Assembly (NCBI RefSeq): GCF_030717845.1 | Contig: NZ_JAUZVZ010000013.1 | Location: 1 to 64,000 of the forward strand | Reading direction: 5' to 3' | Length of the DNA: 64,000 nt | DNA from: Alkalimonas collagenimarina | GTDB lineage: Bacteria; Pseudomonadota; Gammaproteobacteria; Enterobacterales; Alteromonadaceae | Part shown: in pieces, positions 61,846 through 64,000 of the stretch | Numbering within the stretch: the first letter of the stretch is position 1 | Layout of the letters: each line of letters opens with the position of its first letter | Made by a program: the position numbers and the translations under genes | Notes under the pieces: generated by a model | Told to the model about the DNA's origin: nothing | What the model saw: only the letters and a program-made list of their open reading frames with translations | Database searches by the model: none

Positions 61846-62670
61846 TTATCCTCGGCGACTCGCCCACCACTGCAGGCCATTAATCAGCAGCAGCAAAATA
61901 AAGGCTGCACCCAACATCACCACACCTATGGCAGCAGCACCGTGATAATCGTACTGCTCGGCTTTGGCGACAATCAGCAACGGGGTGATCTCAGTGCGGT
62001 ATGGCAGGTTACCGGAAATAAATATAACCGAACCGTATTCGCCAACAGCACGGGCAAAGGCCAGTGCATAGCCAGTAAGCAGTGCTGGTAAAATAGCTGG
62101 GAAAATCACCCGCCGTATGGTGGTCAGCCGGTTAGCGCCTAATGCTGCCGAGGCTTCTTCCAGTTCTTTTTCAAAATCTGCTAACACCGGCTGCACAGTT
62201 CGAACCACAAAGGGCAAGCCAATGTAGGTTAGTGCAATCACCACGCCAATCTGACTATAAGCGATACGGATGCCAAAGGGCTCAAAGTACTGCCCTACCC
62301 AACCAGTACCGGCATAGAGCGTCACCAATGCGATACCAGCCACAGCTGTTGGCAAGGCAAAAGGCAAGTCCACCAGGCCATCAATAATACGTTTACCGGG
62401 GAAGCGGTAACGCACAAGAACCCAGGCAACCAGGGTGCCAAATACTGCATTAATGCTGGCGCCAATAAAGGACGCCAGAAACGATAATTTATACGAAGCC
62501 ACTACTTGCGGATGGCTGACTGCACGCCAGAAATCTTCCCAGCTCATTTGCAGGGTAAACAGAATTAGCCCGGCTACAGGGATGATCAATAACAAACTTA
62601 AGTACAGTACCGAAAAGCCCATGGTCAGTCCAAACCCTGGGATCACCGGTTTTAAGGCTGCAGTACGCAT
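61846..62670 (-). CDS. cysT: Sulfate ABC transporter permease CysT (cluster 2)
   Basis: A 274-residue permease: VIPGFGLTMGFSVLYLSLLLIIPVAGL, VLVRYRFPGKRIIDGLVDLPFALPTAVAGIALVTLY, and the EAA loop ELEEASAALGANRLTTI. The ATG at 62670 has AGAGAG upstream. It follows sbp after 120 bp. Confidence 0.94.
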   Translation of the reverse strand: MRTAALKPVIPGFGLTMGFSVLYLSLLLIIPVAGLILFTLQMSWEDFWRAVSHPQVVASYKLSFLASFIGASINAVFGTLVAWVLVRYRFPGKRIIDGLVDLPFALPTAVAGIALVTLYAGTGWVGQYFEPFGIRIAYSQIGVVIALTYIGLPFVVRTVQPVLADFEKELEEASAALGANRLTTIRRVIFPAILPALLTGYALAFARAVGEYGSVIFISGNLPYRTEITPLLIVAKAEQYDYHGAAAIGVVMLGAAFILLLLINGLQWWASRRG

Positions 62671-62790
62671 CTTGCTCTCTCTTATCACGATGGACGGCCT
62701 GACTGTCAGTACACTATTGGCAAAGTACAGTTCAGGCCGGCTTCACACTTAACTGTGACTCATTACTTTATAACGACGGCTAGTGGCTTT

Positions 62791-63792
62791 TTAACGGCGG
62801 CTAATGGCTTCTAAAATCCGGTCAAAGTGGCCACCATCATTAAAATGGTCATTTTGTGCTTTGTCCCAACCACCAAATACATCGTCGATACCGAACAGAT
62901 TCACTTTTGGAAACTTCTCCAGATACTGTTCTGCAATTTCCGGCCGACCAGGTCGGTAAAAATGCTTTGCTGCCAGATGCTGTGCTTCATCGCTATACAG
63001 ATAGTTCAGATAGGCTTCGGCCACAGCGCGGGTCCCTTTGCGATCAACATTGCGATCCACCACAGTGACTGGTGGTTCAGCCAGAATGCTGACACTGGGT
63101 ACCACAATTTCATACTCGCCACGGCCCAGTTGCTCGACCGACAAAAAGGCTTCGTTTTCCCAGGCAATAAATACATCACCAATCCGACGCTGGACAAAGG
63201 TGTTGGTGGCACCGCGGGCTGCAGGATCCAGTACTGGTACGTTTTTGAAAATTTTCTCTACAAAATCATAGGCTTTTTCTTCAGAGCCGTATTTTTTCAG
63301 GGCATAACCCCAGGCCGCCAGATAATTCCAACGGGCGCCACCGGAGGTTTTCGGGTTCGGCGTAATCACCTGTACATCATCACGTGCTAAATCATCCCAA
63401 TCCTGAATGTTCTTCGGGTTGCCTTTACGCACCAGCAACACGATGGTCGAGGTATAGGGCGAGCTATTCAGTGGTAAACGGCTTTGCCAGTCTTGTGGGA
63501 TCAGATCGGCTCGTACCCGCAGGGCATCCACATCATAAGCCAATGCTAAAGTAACAACATCGGCATCCAGCCCATCAATGACTGAACGGGCCTGAGAGCC
63601 TGAGCCGCCATGCGACTGTCGTACTCTGGGTGCGGTATGCCCCTGTGCACTCCAGTGATCGCTAAATAACTGGTTGTATTCACGATAAAATTCGCGGGTT
63701 GGATCGTAAGAAACATTTAAAATGGTGTTGCTGGCTGTAGCAAGGCTAGATACCACTAATGCGGCACTGGCCAGAATTGTTTTAAACTTCAT
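62791..63792 (-). CDS. sbp: Sulfate-binding periplasmic protein Sbp
   Basis: A 333-residue binding protein with signal peptide (to LATA). It tracks E. coli Sbp: [90 protein letters not shown] and [19 protein letters not shown]. So cluster 1 carries a CysP-like and cluster 2 an Sbp-like receptor. Between it and the yezD-like gene lie about 70 bp. Confidence 0.94.
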   Translation of the reverse strand: MKFKTILASAALVVSSLATASNTILNVSYDPTREFYREYNQLFSDHWSAQGHTAPRVRQSHGGSGSQARSVIDGLDADVVTLALAYDVDALRVRADLIPQDWQSRLPLNSSPYTSTIVLLVRKGNPKNIQDWDDLARDDVQVITPNPKTSGGARWNYLAAWGYALKKYGSEEKAYDFVEKIFKNVPVLDPAARGATNTFVQRRIGDVFIAWENEAFLSVEQLGRGEYEIVVPSVSILAEPPVTVVDRNVDRKGTRAVAEAYLNYLYSDEAQHLAAKHFYRPGRPEIAEQYLEKFPKVNLFGIDDVFGGWDKAQNDHFNDGGHFDRILEAISRR

Positions 63793-63861
63793 GCTGAGGT
63801 CCTTTATAGTTTGCTAATAAAGAGCCAGGCTTCCGGTGGTCCGGTCAGCATGGGGTGTTAT

Positions 63862-64000
63862 TCAAAGTGCTGGTTTATCCAGTCGAATTTTTTCAATTTT
63901 CTCCAGTTGAACCAGCTTGCCGTGGTGAAACACCAGTTCAATAGAGCCGTACTCAATTCGACCAACCAGCTGTTCAATACGGCTGGCTAATTCCACCAGT
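63862..64000 (-). CDS. YezD-like DUF2292 small protein (C-terminal part)
   Basis: The last 46 codons of a minus-strand gene whose start lies beyond the window: LVELASRIEQLVGRIEYGS, then IELVFHHGKLVQLEKIEKIRLDKPAL and stop. This is the DUF2292/YezD pattern (IxYGSxxxxxHxGxxxxIExxxKxR). YezD proteins are encoded beside sulfate uptake and assimilation genes in many bacteria and their role is not established. The gene would be first of the sulfate operon and is partial here. Confidence 0.8.
   Translation of the reverse strand, partial: LVELASRIEQLVGRIEYGSIELVFHHGKLVQLEKIEKIRLDKPAL

Noticed and set aside
1-64000. CRISPR arrays, tRNA and rRNA genes, integrases, transposases and prophage genes.
   Set aside because: No regular repeat-spacer pattern, no tRNA-like cloverleaf in the gaps and no such proteins were recognised.

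Overview
The window is a contiguous piece of a gammaproteobacterial chromosome with mid-range base composition, dense short operons on both strands and no insertion sequences, prophage, CRISPR, rRNA or tRNA genes that I can see. The tkt-epd-pgk-fba order, the rsmE-gshB-yqgE-ruvX order, a MetJ-type box before metK, RlmJ, RlmA, YfiF and YciU-family genes, PEP-CTERM and GlyGly-CTERM-like sorting signals and a TtpC-type TonB cluster all fit an Alteromonadales-like aquatic bacterium (Rheinheimera, Alishewanella or Alkalimonas are plausible; this is inference).

Layout. 48-5032 (minus): a six-gene TonB2-type energy transduction operon (DUF3450, TtpC, ExbB, ExbD, TonB, TPR). 5350-10775 (minus): the tkt-epd-pgk-fba sugar phosphate operon, divergent from metK (11165) and followed by an AbgT-family transporter. 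14326-15240: a lone PEP-CTERM protein behind a sigma-54-type promoter. 15347-18346: rsmE-gshB-yqgE-ruvX-DUF1653. 18511-24438: a probable seven-gene operon of a superinfection-immunity-like membrane protein, Yip1, a MacA/ATPase/MacB exporter and a LytS/LytTR two-component pair. 24592-34382: glgC and mostly housekeeping genes (YfiF, RlmJ, S1/P1 nuclease, isochorismatase-like hydrolase, YciU, RlmA, DUF3429, serine hydrolase, CXXCH protein, malic enzyme). 34438-37044 (minus): a subtilase with plant-type leucine-rich repeats and a GlyGly-CTERM-like tail. 37236-40647: a second MacA/ATPase/MacB operon whose adaptor carries a Spy/CpxP-like insertion, behind an 11-bp-phased direct repeat. 40863-44060: a propeller-amidohydrolase fusion.

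44446-53912 is the most unusual accessory stretch: two secreted proteins that share a C39-type peptidase domain (one joined to a glycosidase-like barrel and cysteine repeats, the other a lipoprotein joined to an NlpC/P60-like domain) flank a TonB-dependent receptor, an MFS transporter, a LysR regulator and a class III aminotransferase. I propose, as inference only, a locus for degrading and taking up cell-wall or peptide material.

53986-64000 concerns sulfur oxyanions: the chromate transporter ChrA, a truncated solute-binding protein remnant, a cysP-cysT-cysW cluster without its own ATPase, a porin, and a convergent yezD-sbp-cysT-cysW-cysA cluster. One CysA presumably powers both permeases. 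Chromate enters many bacteria through sulfate permeases, so ChrA next to them makes sense.

The TonB cluster could energise the TonB-dependent receptor at 47645-50059. Functional statements rest on motif recognition by eye; no database search was run.
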